From the NCBI GenBank assembly GCA_027296665.1, contig JAPUIV010000111.1, forward strand, positions 1 through 29,447: a DNA stretch of 29,447 nucleotides, read 5' to 3'. The notes below the pieces were generated by a model, which was given only the letters and a program-made list of their open reading frames with translations, was not told the origin of the DNA and searched no databases. Positions within the stretch are counted from its first letter, which is position 1, and every line of letters starts with the position of its first letter. Below are positions 28,661 through 29,447 of the stretch, in pieces. The position numbers and the translations under genes were made by a program. Origin of the DNA: Acidobacteriota bacterium. Its GTDB lineage: Bacteria; Acidobacteriota; Polarisedimenticolia; JAPUIV01.

Positions 28661-29125
28661 TTAGCCTTCGCGGAATCTGATTACTACTGTGAATTTAACG
28701 TCGACAGGCTTCCCGTTCTGTTGGACGGGTTGGTAACGCCATTTCTTTACAGCTTTTGTAGCTTGTTCAATGAATGCCGCCTCGATTTTAGGGTTTGTGT
28801 TTATTTGTACCTTGAGGGGTTCCACATTCCCCACTGTACCATCTTTGCGGATTACTAACTGAAGAATGACATCCGCTTCGATCATTGTTCTCCTGGCAAT
28901 ACTTGGATACCTCGGCGCAGTGAATTTCTTTCTTACTGGATAGGTAACACCCTCTACATCTGCGGGGGCGGGATCGTTCCTACTTGGCGGTGAAAGGTAT
29001 TCTGACGAGGAAATCTTTGAGATCTTCATGCTCTCATCCCCAGAAAGAACTAGTGATGTGTTACCGAGAGACAGAAGAAACAAGGCGACAGACGCGGCGA
29101 ACAAAACCATGGTGATGCGTTTCAT
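28661..29125 (-). CDS. Exported protein with TonB C-terminal domain
   Basis: A 154-residue protein. The N-terminal MKRITMVLFAASVALFLLSLGN is a signal peptide or membrane anchor. The C-terminal 85 residues are a TonB-C-like fold: APRYPSIARRTMIEADVILQLVIRKDGTVGNVEPLK ends in AVKKWRYQPVQQNGKPVDVKFTVVIRF. These are the classical P-x-YP ... G-x-V ... W-x-(F/Y)-x-P ... V signatures. It lacks the proline-rich linker of true TonB. Such short proteins occur singly or in envelope complexes and are often annotated 'energy transducer TonB'. GAGGAGG precedes ATG 29125. Its coding sequence is visibly more AT-rich than the rest of the window, suggesting a different origin. Confidence 0.8.
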   Translation of the reverse strand: MKRITMVLFAASVALFLLSLGNTSLVLSGDESMKISKISSSEYLSPPSRNDPAPADVEGVTYPVRKKFTAPRYPSIARRTMIEADVILQLVIRKDGTVGNVEPLKVQINTNPKIEAAFIEQATKAVKKWRYQPVQQNGKPVDVKFTVVIRFREG

Positions 29126-29152
29126 GGGTGCCTCCTGAGGGACGAAACGACG

Positions 29153-29169
29153 GCCACACACGGGCCTCC
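29153..29169 (+). repeat. Repeat copy 2 flanking the TonB-C gene (CCACACACGGGCCTCCT)
   Basis: This is the second copy of the short direct repeat described at 28644-28660. It lies in the leader of the TonB-C gene, between its promoter and start codon. Confidence 0.35.
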
Positions 29170-29198
29170 TATTCGATTGTGACGGCTGTGTCCGCACC

Positions 29199-29228
29199 TT
29201 TATACCCTGGACATAGACGGGAGATCAA
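29199..29228 (-). promoter_or_regulatory. Promoter of the TonB-C gene
   Basis: On the minus strand TTGATC (29223-29228) is followed by 18 bp and TATAAA (29199-29204). Transcription would start near 29192, leaving a leader of about 67 nt to ATG 29125. Confidence 0.45.
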
Positions 29229-29285
29229 GGGTATTCAGGTGGTAGGAATTTATTGATTCTTATAAGTTTATTTGAATGAAAGGAG

Positions 29286-29360
29286 TGGATCCGGGACAGG
29301 GATTCGAACCCCGATCGCTTGATTCAGAGTCAAGAATTGCACTTTGACCAAACTCGTTAT
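29286..29360 (-). tRNA. tRNA-Gln-like (anticodon CTG) with a degenerate 5' half
   Basis: The 3' half is good. The anticodon stem CTTGA/TCAAG carries loop CTCTGAA (anticodon CTG). The T arm is CGGGG-TTCGAAT-CCCTG, the acceptor 3' strand is TCCCGGA, and TCCA follows with CCA encoded at 29286-29288. The 5' half is not. The expected acceptor partner TCCGGGA is absent; the bases there (AGAGAGA) pair at only three of seven positions. The D stem is also poor. It is either a pseudo-tRNA or the remnant left where an element entered the gene. The 5' boundary given is nominal. Confidence 0.55.
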
Positions 29361-29385
29361 CTCTCTGAGTGTTAGCAAGTTACAC

Positions 29386-29422
29386 GTTTCACCCGACTGC
29401 ACACCTGGCACACTTTGCACCC
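29386..29422 (+). repeat. Short tandem CAC repeats next to the tRNA-Gln remnant
   Basis: Four related 9-mers lie in a row: GTTTCACCC (29386-29394), then after one base ACTGCACAC, CTGGCACAC and TTTGCACCC (29396-29422). The phase is 9-10 bp, close to one helical turn. Such arrays are typical of protein-binding sites at ends of mobile elements (arm sites or IS termini). A TGTTAGC at 29370-29376 could be the element tip. The window ends at 29447, so no transposase or integrase can be seen. Confidence 0.4.
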
Positions 29423-29447
29423 GATCCAGCGGTGAAATAGCACCAGG

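Noticed and set aside
1..29447. CRISPR array, complete insertion sequence, prophage, or toxin-antitoxin pair.
   Set aside because: No spaced direct repeats of suitable length, no transposase, integrase or phage structural protein, and no small paired genes of those families were found.

Overview
The window is gene-dense, GC-rich bacterial chromosome, tightly packed with many start/stop overlaps. It reads as an uncultivated Gram-negative lineage. Several lipoproteins and Sec-exported proteins, a TonB-type C-terminal domain protein, a GspG-like pseudopilin, a hopanoid-precursor operon (hpnCDE), a LonB-type protease and a two-UGA selenoprotein together would fit groups such as Acidobacteriota, Desulfobacterota-grade bacteria or Eisenbacteria-like candidate phyla. 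I cannot fix the phylum from this sequence alone. No phage genes, complete insertion sequence or CRISPR array are visible.

Layout. (1) 1-130: start of a leftward exported-protein gene running off the edge. (2) 251-6442, rightward: Na/Pi-type transporter, PhoU-like protein, TPR plus double-retropepsin protein, 2x[4Fe-4S] ferredoxin, lipoprotein, DUF167 protein, M28 peptidase. (3) 6448-8010, leftward: one gene that naive ORF calling breaks into three pieces at two in-frame UGA codons. Each UGA sits exactly where the first Cys of a DsbA-type CPFC motif belongs, and each is followed after 11 nt by the same 19-nt hairpin with a GGUC apical loop. I read it as a lipoprotein with two selenocysteine (UPFC) thioredoxin-fold modules, the most interesting object in the window. 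(4) 8186-23560, a long rightward run: DUF1841, holA, lipoprotein, MBL-fold protein, malic enzyme, beta-CASP nuclease, LOG-family protein, LonB-type protease, nitroreductase-like protein, mutY, thioredoxin-like [2Fe-2S] protein, hpnC-hpnD-hpnE, Nudix hydrolase. (5) 23561-24670, leftward: deoxyhypusine-synthase-like protein. (6) 24809-26288, rightward: orphan PaaA/BoxB-like di-iron protein and queF. (7) tRNA-Glu(CTC), leftward, divergent from a response regulator-PilZ protein and a pseudopilin. (8) 27766-29447: FKBP lipoprotein, a more AT-rich TonB-C protein, then a tRNA-Gln-like sequence with a degenerate 5' half next to 9-bp CAC repeats at the window edge.

How the genes relate. The transporter and PhoU-like genes form a phosphate unit that is often a single fused protein. 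hpnC, hpnD and hpnE are the three enzymes converting farnesyl diphosphate to squalene. mutY and the Nudix (MutT-like) gene both belong to oxidised-guanine defence but are not adjacent. The selenoprotein, the FKBP isomerase, the M28 peptidase and the retropepsin-like protein all appear to act outside the cytoplasmic membrane on protein folding or turnover. Promoters close to the sigma-70 consensus can be placed in front of the selenoprotein, deoxyhypusine-synthase-like, tRNA-Glu, response-regulator, malic enzyme and TonB-C genes, and several other starts carry extended -10 elements. All functional calls rest on motif recognition by eye; no database search was possible.
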